DNA of 64,000 nucleotides from Taxillus chinensis (GCA_023512835.1 CM042086.1:14830309-14894308); one strand, 5' to 3'. Positions 47,651 through 62,239 are shown, numbered from the stretch's first letter. The notes: generated from the letters alone by a model not told the origin. Translations and numbers: made by a program.

Positions 47651-50600
47651 TCGTGCTTAATCGGAAATGGGCTTTTCGTTTGTGTTGGGTTCTTCGGTTG
47701 GAGCATGCAATCCATTATGGCGAAAGCTGATGATCCCAATGATTTGGATTCAAATGCACGTGAGCAGGACCTCTAGTTTTAAAATGGCTTTAAAATACAA
47801 AAATTAGCTGCAAGGTCAAGGGAAGGGAAGGGATATGCCTCAGATTTCTGAGCACTTTCCTTTCACAACTAGAAGTTTTAAGTATGAGTATTTGGTTGCC
47901 TTGATATCTTTGGTCTTGATGGTTGCTGCTTTTTTGTCCATACCCAGTGGTAGTCTGTCAGAAATGATTTCCCTTCCATGTAAGTTAATGGTGGAGTGAG
48001 TCACATATTCCTATGAAATATTCATTGGCCTATCTTTGTTTTGAAAACTAGAATTAATAATTATTCATTAATACAAGAATATCTGAATATATAACATTAT
48101 AACTGTATGGTTTATTTATTCTTAAAAATAACCTCATATTCGTGATAAAAACCTATTTACATGTAAAGAACCTTAATTGGGAGAGAACAAAATTATTGCA
48201 TTAATCTTATACACAATTTCTTAAATAAATATAGTTACAATAAAAATTATTAATTTGCTCTATCACATGAAATGTAAATAAAATACTAAATACTTTACTA
48301 TGGTGATGATTGGCTCACGTAATATAGATGGTCATCATAAAAGATTTAAAGCATTTAGGCCACAAAACTAAGTCTCAACTCTAGTAGTCAGAGATGGTGG
48401 TTAAAAGTGATTACATGTCAACCTGGTATAAAATTTAAGCATTAATATATGTGATTTATATATAGCACTTTAGCATGTTTTTTTTTTAGCTCACAATAAA
48501 AGAAATTTGGCATAATATTGACTAAAAGTGCAAGTCATAAATTCATAATTGAGTATTTTGAAGAGTTCTTTTATTTAATTAGTATGTTTAAAAATTTTGA
48601 TCTGAAATGAGTAATTTTTTAATCTGAAAGAAAAAAACACTCAAATAACTATTTCGGAGTACAGCTAAGTTATTAAATACACGTTTGGAGAGGATAGGGA
48701 GAGAATCAAATTAATTTCAAAAACTCAAATAACTTATTTTGTTTTCCAAAACGGAATGACCGCATGCTCAATTCATTGAACAATGTCCACCAATACAAAA
48801 TTGCTCGTTCAAACGGCCATAGACCCAATAATAATCTTGTAAGCAATTACTTTGACTAAATACTCAACCCTTATATATAAATTATAAATTATTCAACAAA
48901 TTGTTTTCGCGGTGTTATTGATATGGACAAAACATACTAAAAATATCAAAATATTTGTCAATTTTATAATTATTTTCGAGGCCAAAGTCCACTCAAACCC
49001 ATCTCCCGCATAAAATGACACATGAATTATATCCGCCTACGTTCTCCATAACAAGTTTGTGATTAATTTGTTGGCATATAAAATATTGATTAATTAATTA
49101 ATTAACATTTATACACGGAGGCAATGACAATAAAATAGAATTAGCTAATTAATTAGGAATAAGGCAAAAGGGAATGCATATTATAACTGCAAATTTATGG
49201 CACATCTTTACTATAATTATTTTATAACTATAGCAAATTGTTTTACGGAGAATATAATAATTTTCCTAGACTGCAATAGTTCGACCTATTCTGTACGGGA
49301 AAAATGTCTTTACTGTCGTTTTAGGCCCATATCAATTGTGTACAAATAATTATATCAATTATTTTAGAATAGTAAACGATCAAAGATGGAAAATAATTTA
49401 TTAATTTTTTAAAAGAAAAACTGATCCCGTGTCCGCCATTTTTTTTTTTTTTTGGAAATAGTGGAGCCCCAAAATGTAATGGCCTTAAGTGCAAACCTCA
49501 AGTGCAACAGCACTCTCAGGCCTCACACGATTTAGCCGAACAGTCCCAAGAATGTATTCCGGTAGTTCTGCCTCTTCCTTGCCCTGCAAATATAGCTTCT
49601 GTCATTAGGCCATGGTGTATTTAACTTGAATAAAATATTTTTCGCAGAGACAAAGGCACCATGCAGAAAGAAGCTTTATAAGAAAAAATATATTTTCAAA
49701 TGACATTTCATGTAGAAAGTACCAAAGCAGCACATACAAAGAAACTTTATAAGAAAAATAAAACTGAATATATGGCATTCAACTGTCAATGGTTATAAAT
49801 AAATAACCAAAATTTCAAAGTCTTTATTCATGCATTTTATTATCTTCATGGAGGTTTGCATCAAGAGGAGGTTTGCATGCTATTCTATTTACATATGTAT
49901 ATATGAGACTGATAAATAGAAAATGAACGTAATGAATACAAGTATGATGACAATCATTCGATCATAATTGAATGGTTCAGATTGTATTTATATTTAATTA
50001 GTCATCCGTTATAGTACATGTTATAGTTAAATAAAAATATAATATAAACAATGCAATTATAATTGTAATTACACATGTATTTTTTTCTATTTATCTAAAC
50101 AAAATAAAAAAGAATAAATTTATATGCTATTTTCTTCTCCCGCCACAGCCTAAATAATAGTGAGAGAATAAATTTTGTTAGGCTTTTATATCCAAATCTA
50201 ACCTGCCAATAGGCAAGATAAACTATGAAACCAACTTTCGATGCTGTCTTCTCTGGGACTGCCTTCCCTTACACTTTCGGTATATACAGATCACGAGCAA
50301 TGGCCAAACTAGATATAGCTAGTAAAACATTAGACCTCGAACAGGAAGTAAAAATGATCGTCATTCTGACATTCTCCCAAAACAATGAGTTTATAACGTT
50401 TGCTGGAGAGCTCACAGAGGTATGCAAACAATGCATGAATCCAGTTTATGTAAGAGTAACATTAGAACAAAAAATGTGATAATATGAAGTTGAAAATAGA
50501 TAATCCATGTTTTTTTTCTGTAACAGCATAGAAAAAAGAGAAATACGAGTGGCACGACGAAGAAAGAGATGGCACAAAATCATGTAATTACTCTTAGGGT

Positions 50601-51639
50601 ATACATCATATCATGGGCTTAACCTGTGTACCCCAGAAGGCAACTGTTCCAACAAAGAAGTCACCTGCTCTAAACCTGTTGCTTGCTGGACCACTATTCT
50701 AACTGACAAGTTGATTTTATACTCAATATCTTGTAATTTTCAAAGATTTTAAGACATTCATAGAACATCTCCAACAGCTCTTTAAAGTTACTCTTTATCT
50801 CTATCTTTTTAAAGAGGCTGTCGAGATGTTTTAAGAATGTCTTAAAATTTTTGAAAATTCCAGTAATCTTTCAAAAGAGCTTTTCAGCGTAAAAGTTTTT
50901 ACAAAGTAGACTTTTTACTCTTTAAAAAAGAGTAAAATGAAGAGAATAATTACTTTTTAACATTAAAAACTAATTTTTTTTGTTATATCATACTCGGAGG
51001 GTGTTCCACCATAGCACATATTCAACTTTCACTGACAAGCTCCAAGCTGCAAACTTGAGGGAGTTGAAGCCATGGCACAACAACCCTAATTATTTGGTAG
51101 ATACATTGGGATCACATTTTGAATAGTTAGTCATTATGAATATTGAGTTAGTCTTTTAGGGCAAGTAATCGTAATTATTTGGCAAGCTCAAAGCTGTAAA
51201 TAAGTTGTCTCAATTGATGTTATTTTTATGTAAGACATTACTTTTGGTCTTCTCCTTCATTAGGGAGGAAATAATGATTTATTCTTATCACACTTTTAGC
51301 AATTATCATGAGCTCTGTTCCTCCCGCTACTCATAAGAATCTTATTATTCAAATTTACTTCAGCGCAACCTCTTGATTCATGTTTGATATTTGCTTCTTC
51401 ACCCCGGATCTAGTCTCGAGTGATGATCTTCTCTTACATTACTCAAGGTAAACACAATTACACCTATCTTATTTAGTTTTTCATTTCTTATAATTAAAAA
51501 AATGAAAAGTCTTCTTCACCTTCGGATCTAGTTTTGTCTTTTGTCTCAAAGTCTTCTTATTTTTGTTGTCTCTCTTAATTCTACCGTTGTTTTCAAAATT
51601 ATTCATGAAACCCTCTCTCACCCTGGTTAGTTCCTAGTA

Positions 51640-53210
51640 ATGATAAAAAATAAAAGCTTTAAGAAAATGGCAATTGGCACATGATTGATTTACACCTAAA
51701 AAAGCTATCAGCTGCAAGCGTTGTTTGTAATTAGGTCAATCCGGTGGATCCGCTGAAAGGTTCATCTCGTTGCTAAAGCCTATGTCAAAACATATGACAT
51801 GGACTATTTTGATACTTTTTCACTGTTGTTAAATTGACCCCGTTTCGCCTATATATTTCTATGACAACTACTTATTCAAAAAAGCTTTTCTTCATGGTAA
51901 TCACCACGTCGAGGTGCATATAGTGATATAGAGCAACCTTGTTTTGTTGCTTAGGGGTGAGTCTGGATGTGTTTATTTGGAAGTGTTTGTACTATTTGAA
52001 ACAGTATTTGTGCTTAGTTTGAAAATTTTAATTAGGCTATTGAAACATGAGAAATGATTAAGAGTAAGAATGACCATTTAGTATTCCATAAACAATTACA
52101 CAGTGGTCTCTTCCTTTATTATTCTTGTAGAGATACTTTGGGCATTTTATTTCTTACGTCTTTTCTTCATACTCAATTTCATATGAAGGATTTGAGAATG
52201 TTCAAATATTTCCTAGTAGACAAACTATCTTTATTCTTTATAGGAAATATGTCCTTTATTTATTAATTGAGACATGAAAATTGAGTCAAAGCCTTGTAGT
52301 ACTCCAATGACTTTAACATGCATATCATAAGAGTGGAAACCATTTGTTGACCTAGAGAGATCAAAATGGTTAAGAAGTTAAATTATTTTACCGTCACTTG
52401 TTCACATTGCCTATTCTATCAGTATTGTTAGTCAATTCATCATTAGAATAAATTTTGTGTTATTTAAAAGGATCATATGAATGTGATCTCCTATACACAA
52501 ATCATAGACACACCCGGAAAATATTTCCCAAATGCATATTGAGCACGTTACATAGTAAATAGAAAATTCACGATAGGTTACTTGTGTCTTGTTAGAGAAA
52601 ATTTAATTCAATGGAAGAGTAAGAAAAAAGAATGTTGTGTCAAGATCCATTGCTAAATCAAAATATAGATTAGGGCATAATTTGCGTGAGAGTAAGATAA
52701 TATGAATATTTCATCTCTTAAATGAAATTGGTCTTAAATCTTCATTACTAACTAAATTGTGTTGTAATAGACATCTTGTACTTTATATTGTCAATAATCC
52801 CATGTTTCATGAGATAACTAGGCATATTGAAATTAATTGCTATTTCGTTTCTAAGAAAATTAAGGGATATCTCGCACTCAAAGCTCTAAATGGGATTTGG
52901 AGTTAATTATCTTTATAAGAGTTTATTCGAAGGTACATTGTATAGATATTCTATGCAGATTTTTTGTCATTGGATTGATATGAATATATATATTTTTTAA
53001 TCTAACAACATTAAAAGTGCGATTACTTATACAATATATCTTTACGTAGCATCACTCTTGTATAATTATGGGATACCGTACATACTATATAATTAAGTTC
53101 GATATCCTAATATCCATATTGCCATATATAGCTCTCTTTTTGTATATATATCTAGCCATGTATTGTATAAAGATATATTAATGAAATAAGATTCTTTATC
53201 ACCAACCATT
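51640..53210 (+). mobile_element. Decayed Ty1/copia element (RT/RNase H remnant and 3' LTR-like tail)
   Basis: Frame-shifted fragments read AKAYVKTYDMDYFDTFS (about 51775-51830), LHTQFHMKDLRMFKYFLVD (about 52160-52220) and NNPMFHE-TRHIEINCYFVSKK (about 52795-52860), the order expected in copia RT and RNase H. Many stops and shifts show it is dead. The tail (about 53000-53210), with repeated TATATA and ATATTAATGAAATAAGA, resembles an LTR end. It lies in an EDR2 intron in the opposite orientation to the gene. Confidence 0.8.
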
Positions 53211-53954
53211 GTCACAAACCTCAAAGATACCGTAGGAGAAGAGGGAGAAGATAGCCTAAAATCCCAATGGGTTACAGCCCCTCACTAAAAGAAAAAATAA
53301 GACACAATGATGCTTAAAAAATTAATAACTAACATTAAACAAAAAGGAATGGAAATATGGAGTTATCATAACATATGGAGATTAGTAGGTTCTTCTATGA
53401 TAGAATTTAATTCTTGATTGATTCAAGTTTGGATGCGGAGCAAAATAAAAAATAATTGTGCCATCTCCTTGGGTGTTGTATCAATCAGCTACAACACATC
53501 TAACTTATTAAACAATGTCTGAAACCCAATAAATAGCTTCTACGCGAATCAACCACTTGACTAAGTTTAAATATTTTCTGCAAAACCTCACAAAAAAAAA
53601 AAGATTTATCGATGGCATTCAAATGCAACATCACTAAACAATTTGAAACATCTAAAACTTTGGGAAATTGGTGATCATTATCTCAACTTCCAATCCATGA
53701 AATTTAAGATAAACCCAAAGATACAATTTTCCAACTCAGGCATTAGGGTTAGAGGGGTGAAGAAGAAAATCTGTCAAGTAATTTTCCTTAACCATGCCCC
53801 TTCAAGAAAACAAGAATTGCCTTACACTAGATCTAGTTATTTAGGGCTCCCAGCTTTTCATCTAAGAATCTCCAAAACCATCCACACCCCCAAACCTGTA
53901 CTAGTAGCTCCAAAACCCAAAGCACCCATCTACATTTCTTAACACCCCCTCAGT
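53210..53954 (-). mobile_element. Possible minus-strand LTR next to a polypurine-like tract
   Basis: On the minus strand CTGAGGGGG (about 53945-53953) is followed by TGTTAAGAAATG, a layout like a copia polypurine tract and LTR start, and a CA end could fall near 53210. No second LTR or internal region was matched, so this is tentative. Confidence 0.25.
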
Positions 53955-56900
53955 AGTAACCGCATTTTCACCTCCAGTCATAAATGAAATACTACTAGAC
54001 CTCTTGAATAGTTCAGCCAGCACCTTTTGGACCAGTATAAGGAGAGAAAAATCACCACACTCGTTTTGCAACTCGGACAGACAGCAAGTAAGAAGGTGAT
54101 TATCCTAGAAGGAGCAGTCTGCTAGAACAATTAGAAGGAATTAAAAAAAATCTTAATCGTAAAATCTGTGAAATAGAAAAGAAAGAGCAGCACGACAGAG
54201 AGACAGAAGAAAAGTCATGTAATTCCCAACAGGCAGTAGGTGAAAATTTATTTATAATAAAAGAGGTTTGTGAACAATATCAAGGGCACACCCTTTAACA
54301 AAACAACCCTAGTTGACAGCAGGCACCTGCTCTACCATAGCAGTTGCCTGACCACTCTGTCTTAACAGCAAGCAACAGGCTCTAACATTAGCAGGACTGC
54401 ACCAATATAGCAGTCGAGTGCTTCCATCCAATCAGCTGCTGGAACACTTCTAAAACTAGCAAATATAATAAAAAGGTGTACAACTATGCATGAGTCCATT
54501 CCCGAAAAACCACATAAAAACATTCAGTACACTGAACCACATTAAGTACTTACTTCAATTAAAACTGCAAGATCAACAACTATGCTTGTGACGTATCCAA
54601 GAACAAGGCCAATGACGCTCCTTGCTACAGATGACGAGCTAATATCCACATCAATCTGAGCAGAATCGTTATAATAGAAATTAACAGCAGTAATTACTAA
54701 AACAAATTCTATTCAAGCATTATAAACCTTAAATGGACTGCTAAGTGAGTATAATTATCACAAACATGCAGGGGGACTAAAGGATTTCCTTTCATATCAA
54801 TTCTCTAGACAGGTGCAGTGTCCTTTTCTAGATTGATATATCATGGCGACATGCTTAAATAGATGAGTCAGAACGAATTCTAGAAACTTTCCAACCCTAA
54901 ACTATGCCCAAAAAAAGCCATCAAATGGAACAAGCTACAAATTTAGAAGCAAAGTCCCTCGAGGCACTTTCAATTTATGTTAGATCCGACTGAAACCATT
55001 GATGCTTAGATAATTCAATATTCTTGTTTTTTTTTTTGATAGGTAGATAATTCAATATTCTGATAAACTCCAACTCAATTGCATCTTCACTAGCTCTACT
55101 GTTTATATCTATATAGGTATAAATGTTTCTAATTATTAATTAACAGCCTTTTCAACCACTAAAATGCCAACAAGTAAGCCTTGTCTGAAATGTTTTCAAA
55201 ATAGTGTTTTGTCACAATTTAATATGTAAAGACAGGCATTTGTTTAGTAAAAAATCACAAAGCTTAGCATAGTTTCAACAACATCAATATAATGACCTCT
55301 AGAAGTTGTCCTGTCTGAGATAATTGCAGGTTAGTGCTTTCCCCCAGTAGGCAAGCTTTGGTTCCAACTGCACGCTTAACCATCCAATATCCCTGCACCC
55401 ATTTGAAATCATTAGCTGGTTAATAACGTTTAAATAGTATTACGTTGCCACTTTGAATGCATATCACCTCAACAATACTCGGAATTAACTTGAATCTTGA
55501 ATCTCAGCATGTCACTTCCATCCACAAACTTCCCCAATGTAGAATTCTTATTTACAGGCCTGTTTGCAGCATAGTAAAGAACCAAGCTATAATTTGGTTG
55601 TGAACCTGAAATGACAAAATCAGCGAGTGCTCAATTTCATTTCCAGACAGGCCAAGCATCACTAGGGGCATGCAAAAAAAGACAACTGATTGAGGGTGAC
55701 AGTGCAACAGCACATGACAATGACAAGAGTGGCAGTTGTTGATGACAGTGGCAGCAGCAAGTGATGCATAACCAACTCTGCTACAAATTGATATAGAACA
55801 GACGGAGATGCAGCTATAAAATTATTTCATTTTTCTTAGTATTAAACTGTAAAAAATTTTCTGTTGCTTTTTTTATAATGAGTACATCCAATTATTTCTT
55901 GCACTACCCTAATAATGAGAATTAAATCCAATTACTTAACACAGAACTTTTTTTTTTTTTCAAAACATCACCAGTCAAAACAAAAACCAGAATATAATTA
56001 AAAAGTAAATTTGGTTTTTTTGTATATCATCAACAGATTTATATGTCTAATTCACCCTGGATATCGCTCCACATAAATTGTGCTTTCATAGTTTTGAGCT
56101 CAAGTTAATTTGTTTACAACTCAACACAAATATCCTAGATGACTTCTCTTATGGAAAATTCAGTAAAAACACTTCAAATAGAATCAGGAGATGAGCTAAT
56201 AGACAAAGCATCTGCTCCGTAATGTTGTCCATTGTCATTACCACATGCCTGCAATTCACTTTGGAAGATCTGTACACCCCAACCATGAAATGTTGCTTAT
56301 ATCAAAGACATACAAACCTCAAGATTAATCACCAGGATAAATGGAAGCTTCTTTCCTCCTTCTGACTGAAATTGAAGTAGCATTTATACATAGCAGAAGC
56401 TATTTTTTATTATAAAAATATAATTTTAGATAGGACGTGTTATTTCAAGATTAAAACATTCTTCTCATTGTGTTAAAAATTAAAACACAATGAAAATAAC
56501 TGTATAACTCTGCATGATAACAATAAAAAAGTGCTACAATTAGAAGAGTTGATGCTAACAATAAAATTGCAGCAAACCTGAAAACTGTCAAGTACGGAAC
56601 TCTACTATCTCATAAAATTACTAATACTAATTGTATGAAACCTAATAAAACTAACATAGATTATCTTAAACTGAACTTACTTAGATTTAAATTTTTTTAT
56701 AAAAACATAAATCATAAAACATTATAATACTAATAATTAGCACTCTCAATATTTTTTTTAAGGAATTTCAATTAACATGAAGAATAATTACTGCAAAACT
56801 CTAACAAACAAAACTAGTCATTTGAATGTCACATATTTACGTTTATTTATAATGTGTCGTGTGTTGTAAGAAATTTTGATATAAATGGGATGGGAAGTAA

Positions 56901-58111
56901 CAATAAAAACACATAACATCCATTAATATGAGCAATCACAACATTTTTATTTTTATTTTACTTTTTGCAGAATACTAGGAAATCTAGCATGTATCATTCA
57001 TCATACCTGAACAAGACATTTGGGATGCAGTGCAACGTTGTCTGTGCAATTTTCAACCTTAAACTAATCAACTGCTATGAGCTTAAGAAGGGGATTTCCT
57101 CCCACTACCTAAAAAATAGGGTTGGATGTATATTACTGTAACCATAATTTGAAATTGACTATAACTTACTAGCAGACATTGTATAAAACAAAAAAAAAAC
57201 TAAAATAAAATAAAAAAATCAGATTGAAAACTGAAAAAAATTACACAGATGAAAACATCAGCCCACCTTCAATTGTCTTTTAAATATGTCTTTCCTCTTA
57301 TCGTAAATCCCATGCCACTTGGAGAAGTCCAGCAATTTGTGTCAGTCTCATTCTCTCCTTTATGAACGGAACCAGAGAACTGACTTGGATCAATACTGAT
57401 GGTGCTACATTTTGCATCCAATTCTTTATTTGCATCTGGTACTGCATCCAGCATAACAAACTGCTTTAGTAATTGAATTTTCACCTGAATAACTTTTTCG
57501 AACTTTTATGACAAACTGAAACAAAACAAACTAAGAAAACACTAATCCTTCATGTGTGCGATTCTATAATTTGCAAAATCTCTTATCTTTAGGGGAGCAA
57601 AAATAAAAGATTCCTACACATCTATATCTATTACAGGGATTATAAGAAAGGTCAAAACTATAGGAAAGGAAGAGCGCTACAGCCTTTAAATTGTATTATT
57701 GGATATAAAGGTAGAAAGGCATACCTCTAAGCAAGGGTAATCTGTTTTGAATTACATAATGCCATGAACATTGCAGATTTACTTTACTATATATGACCAG
57801 TTCGAAAGCTTCCTTTGCTTTCGTGGTTAGTACAGCACGCATAACCTTTCTTATAAAAATAATGGCACCTTGTTCACATCTCATCTTTTATGAATATTTT
57901 GATCTGTCACATCGGATTAGGAAATTATGGAAACCATTCTGTGCTGCTGCTATTATTAACTTCTGCTTCTTGCATATTCTATAAACATATCGAGAACTGT
58001 CAGAAACTCTTCTTACAGATTTTCCAAACGGGTGGACAAATCTTAGTTTATGGAACAAATTTTCCATGAAGGTGGGGGCGTTCTGCCTGATAGTTAGACG
58101 ATGTAATTAGC

Positions 58112-58738
58112 GATGGAGTCCAAGTTTGCTTTCCACAATTGAGTCTGCAAACTGAATTAGCATATGGAGTTGCGTCTGCTATCAGCATTTTGTTCTGTGA
58201 CATCTCGTTCTATTGAGTTGTCCAAAGATTGAAGTTCAGAGTTCTAGAGTCAAAATTGGTCTGAGCTTCGGAAAGCTCGTCATTCCTTATGCAATTTTCT
58301 TTAACACCTCCTAAACCCTATTAGATGCATTCAAACTAAATATAAAGCATTTAAAGCATCATTGTCTAAATGTGAATCGAATCAAACACCAGATGTAGTC
58401 CAAGTTTGCTTTCCACACTTGAATCCGCAAAACTGAATTAGCATATGGAGTTTGCGTCTAATATCAACATTTTGTTCTGTGACGTCATAGTTCTATTGAG
58501 TTGACCGAATATTAAGTCCAGAGTTCTTAAGTCCAAAAATTGGTTTGAGCTTCCATAAGTTCTCGGCATTTCTTCTGCTTTTTCTTTCCGACTTCATTTT
58601 TGGTGTTTTTTAATACAAAAATATTCTTTTTATAAAAGCATTTGAAATACAGCCAAAACCCCTATTAGATGCATTTTAAAACTAAATATAAAGAATTTAA
58701 AACTTCATTGTCTAAACGTGAATCAAGTCAAATTACGA
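58112..58738. repeat. Tandem direct duplication, ~280-bp unit
   Basis: Copy 1 starts at 58112 (GATGGAGTCCAAGTTTGC) and copy 2 at 58392 (GATGTAGTCCAAGTTTGC). Both continue in parallel through GAATTAGCATATGGAGTT, ACATTTTGTTCTGTGAC, TATTAGATGCATT and TCATTGTCTAAA. Copy 2 is longer by about 65 bp because of an internal AT-rich insertion. Confidence 0.85.
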
Positions 58739-61700
58739 ATGTAGAAGTTCAAGACAATATTCAAAAAATAATTTAAGAAAATATAATAACACTAGAAAGT
58801 TAAAATACGATCATTAAACATAATTAAATTGCCAAAATATCAGTTAACTCTAATGAAACATCAATTAAATCCAAAAGTGGCAAACATTTCGATACAAATA
58901 GTGTACATCAATGAAAAGAAAAAAAAAGAAAAGAAAGTTTGCATGGGAAAGAAACTAGCAGAGAGAAAGAAGAAAACAAAAAGAATGAGAGGAAAAAGAA
59001 AAAGTTTGATTCTTAAATTCAATGATTTTCAGGTCGTTGTTTAAACGAGAGAAAAACATTACGATTTAAATCTAGGGGTTTTGATCTCTTTTAACTTTTT
59101 GTAAATTGTAATGCTATCATTTATGTATTAACCGATGAAGGTTCTCGAGATAATCATACCAACATTTTGACAGAATTAAATTTACTTTAGAGTCGGAGTT
59201 TGTGAGGATAATTTTAATATTTTAAGAAATTAAATGAAAAAGTTTAATATAGAAAATCTAAAGAAACCCTTAACTAGCTTTGTATATGCATGAACTAAAG
59301 AGAGAGAGAAAAAGAGTTAATAGTTATATATAAAGAGAGAAAGATGCTTCGAGGATCAACAAGAGAAGGAAAGATTCATTTTTCATTTATATGTTGTTGA
59401 TTATGCTTTTAAGTAAAGTAGTTAAAACATGAAAATTAATCCCAAATTCATGGGATTTAATGCATGAACTCTAAGTATGAAAATCAGAAAATTTGTAGTG
59501 TAAAAATTGTGGTTAAAAAATGTTATGGAGCATTTGAATATGAGCTTTTATGATTTAGGGGCTTAAACATGTGAATTTCAGTTAAAATGACGATTTTCCC
59601 TGATCGTGCGAAGGATTGTTGGACTTTAATCGATCAAATTTGGCATTTTGATCGGATCATGAAAATTTTGAATCATTGGATTGATCGAATTTTTAATCTA
59701 CTCATTTGATTGACCAAAGTGTTTTGTTAGCTCAATATGATTTATTAACCATAATAGTCACGTGAGACATGATTAATTAAATCGAGGCTTCCACTTCACA
59801 ATTTTTGCTTTGAGCCTGCTTATGATTTTCTTAAGTTTGATTCCCATGCTTTGCAGACAGCCCAATAAAGGGAACTTGAAAATGTGGACCCATGAGTTTT
59901 GCATGTGTATCTTATTTGTTTTCACATGTTTGGTTTGCAACAGATGTCAGCAAATGTTGTGAATGATCCGTTTATATGTGGTAACGACATCAGATTTCAG
60001 GGTCGCGTAATTATGTACCCAAGGATCACATGAGCCACGCAGGCTACCTAGCCTGGCAATCCACCATGGCCCAGGAGGCGCAATTTGTTTAGAGCCTAAG
60101 ATACTTTGCTTTAAAGACAATACTATGCCTAAGGCTGCATGTTGTGCCCATAGAGGCTACGTGTGCCCGGGGGGGGTAACGATGTCTAAAACCGAAGGAT
60201 GTATATGATCGAATTGGTGACGTACATGTGAAATGACATGAGTACATGTATAAACTCCATGAGATGGAGTTCAATATATGCGAGGACGGATCGAGAAAAC
60301 ATGATCCCCACCGAGGGTGGTTGCTCACCCCCTCCTATTGTATTTGTCTTTGTCTGCTCAAGATGCTTATAGAGTTAGGATGTTAACCATAGGTAACACC
60401 TTGTGTACTTATTTGTTTCTATAGATTGTATAACCACTCATGTAATCCTCGCAGTGGCAAAATATGTAATGTACGTGTTTGTACTATGGATTGCTGAAAA
60501 AATGAAATTTCCGTATTCAGTGCTATATATGCTATAAATGGAAAGTTAATCAGACGACATTCAATCAAGGCTCTTGGTGTTATCATCAATCTCTCGCCTT
60601 TCTTGTGTGTGGGCACAGAATTCATTAATAGATTTTACCAGAGCAGAAAATTCAATGCATAACATTTTATATAAAATCAAATATACTCTAAATATATGCT
60701 TTATACAAGTTCAATCTATTAAATATTTTAAAAGCTTAAGAATTAAAGCGGGGGGGATTTAAATATTTTTGAAAAAAATATATAATCGTAAAATCAAATC
60801 AAATCAAACACACTCAATTGCACGGTTTAATTAAAAACAATTATACCAATCCCATTTAATTTTTTTAAATCAAAATCAAATTGACCTACATGAATCAAAT
60901 CATGAATTGTATGATTTTAATAACAATAATTTAATTGGATCAGATATAATACATTACTATGATGGAAAAATAAAGTATACAAAAAATAACAAAATATCCA
61001 TCATAACTACTCAACCAAATTGTTAATGAAATCCCTTGTACAAAAGCAACTGCCACTATTTAAAGGGCATTTAGTACTCACTGGCTTCTAAATCCAACTA
61101 ATTCTGTCTTCAAGAGAGTAAGACAAAAGGTGGTTCCTAACAACCCGATTCAAAGATTGTGTGGCTATGTGAGGGTCACCTGGCAATGACGTCAATGGTT
61201 GCCACCGCTCGTAGTATTTTGCTACTAAGTAAGTAGAGACGCTGGTGCTTTTATAGGTCATGCATGAGGAGTGTATCCAATTTTCATGTTTGTTCACCCT
61301 GTTGCCTCCTGCTTAGAGTGGTGTTCACTGGCGCATAGTCTTGGGGAAGGTCCAGGTGGGAAATATGGGCTGGTTTTAGGAAGTTCAGTGTCATGGGGAA
61401 TTGGGTGTTGTAGGTAGATTTTAAAACTATTTTGTACAAGAGTGAGCTAAAGGAAACCAATGTCACTCAATGCGGATAGAGGTCTTAAGAGGATATTTAC
61501 CGGGATAAATGCCAGAGCAGCACCCACAATGTCTTCAACTGATAGATTTTTGGTGTCCATTGATTGGGAGGATCAGTTCCCCAACTCAGCTCAATTTAGA
61601 TTTTGCTTTCTTGGTCCATCTTTGATCACCACCTCTATATCCTTTGGCTTCTATTGATGGGGTTTGATTTCAAATTTGAGAACACGAAGATGCTTTTCAT

Positions 61701-62205
61701 TGTTTTTGAGGCTTTGTGTAGGGATTGTAGAACTAGGGGGATTTCAAGACCAGCTTTAATGACTCAGAATAGGGGAGTATGGTAATTTGAGGAGGAAAAG
61801 AGAGCTCATATAGAGCATTGACCATTGGTGCTGGGACAAGAAGAAAACAAGGAACTTCTTAGTGAGGAGGAACAACACGGGGAGGAAGCAAATTGATGTA
61901 GAGCTGGATCCTTCTCTTGGTTGAGGAGATAGATGGTGCCATAATCTCACTCTGGGGCAAGAGGGGCTCATGAATACAAGGTTTTCCCACAAAATAGCCA
62001 CTTTTTTTGAAGACCCTTAGTCACCCTTGCACGCACATAGGAGCAGACCCTGACTCTCCAGATGGGGGCCAAAACAAGGGGTGGGCAACCCCTATGGTCC
62101 CATAACCCACTAGGTAAAAGACTACATGCATATCCTTGTGGAGACACAAATGAGGACCTTACCGCCCATCATTCTGTTTGTTCAAATGATTTTTTAAGAG
62201 GGGAC

Positions 62206-62211
<6 letters not shown>

Positions 62212-62239
<28 letters not shown>
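62212..62239. repeat. Poly(A) run of 28
   Basis: An uninterrupted A tract between mixed-composition sequence. It might mark the 3' end of an old retroposed insertion, but no source sequence or target duplication was recognised. Confidence 0.7.

Larger units (their letters stand above)
47430..49484. other. Upstream region of the FAD oxidoreductase and spacer to the EDR2 copy
   Basis: The first ~300 bp are GC-rich and likely promoter/leader for the minus-strand gene. Beyond 47800 the sequence is AT-rich with no recognisable gene. A minus-strand open frame at 47254-47739 is not the gene's frame: its PQ repeat comes from the microsatellite at 47501-47532. Confidence 0.6.
49584..54553. other. 5.0-kb EDR2 intron filled with repeats
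   Basis: Contains a decayed plus-strand copia element (see 51640), a MITE-like stretch near 50755-50960 (ACATCTCCAACAGCTCTTTAAA), and sequence at 53210-53955 that could be a minus-strand LTR ending at a polypurine-like tract. The 99-codon frame at 53643-53942 has no recognisable domain. Confidence 0.55.

Noticed and set aside
47254..47739. 161-codon minus-strand frame upstream of the FAD oxidoreductase with a PQ repeat
   Set aside because: Out of frame with the FAD-binding exon; the repeat comes from the TGTGGC microsatellite, and the frame that splices correctly starts at 47429.
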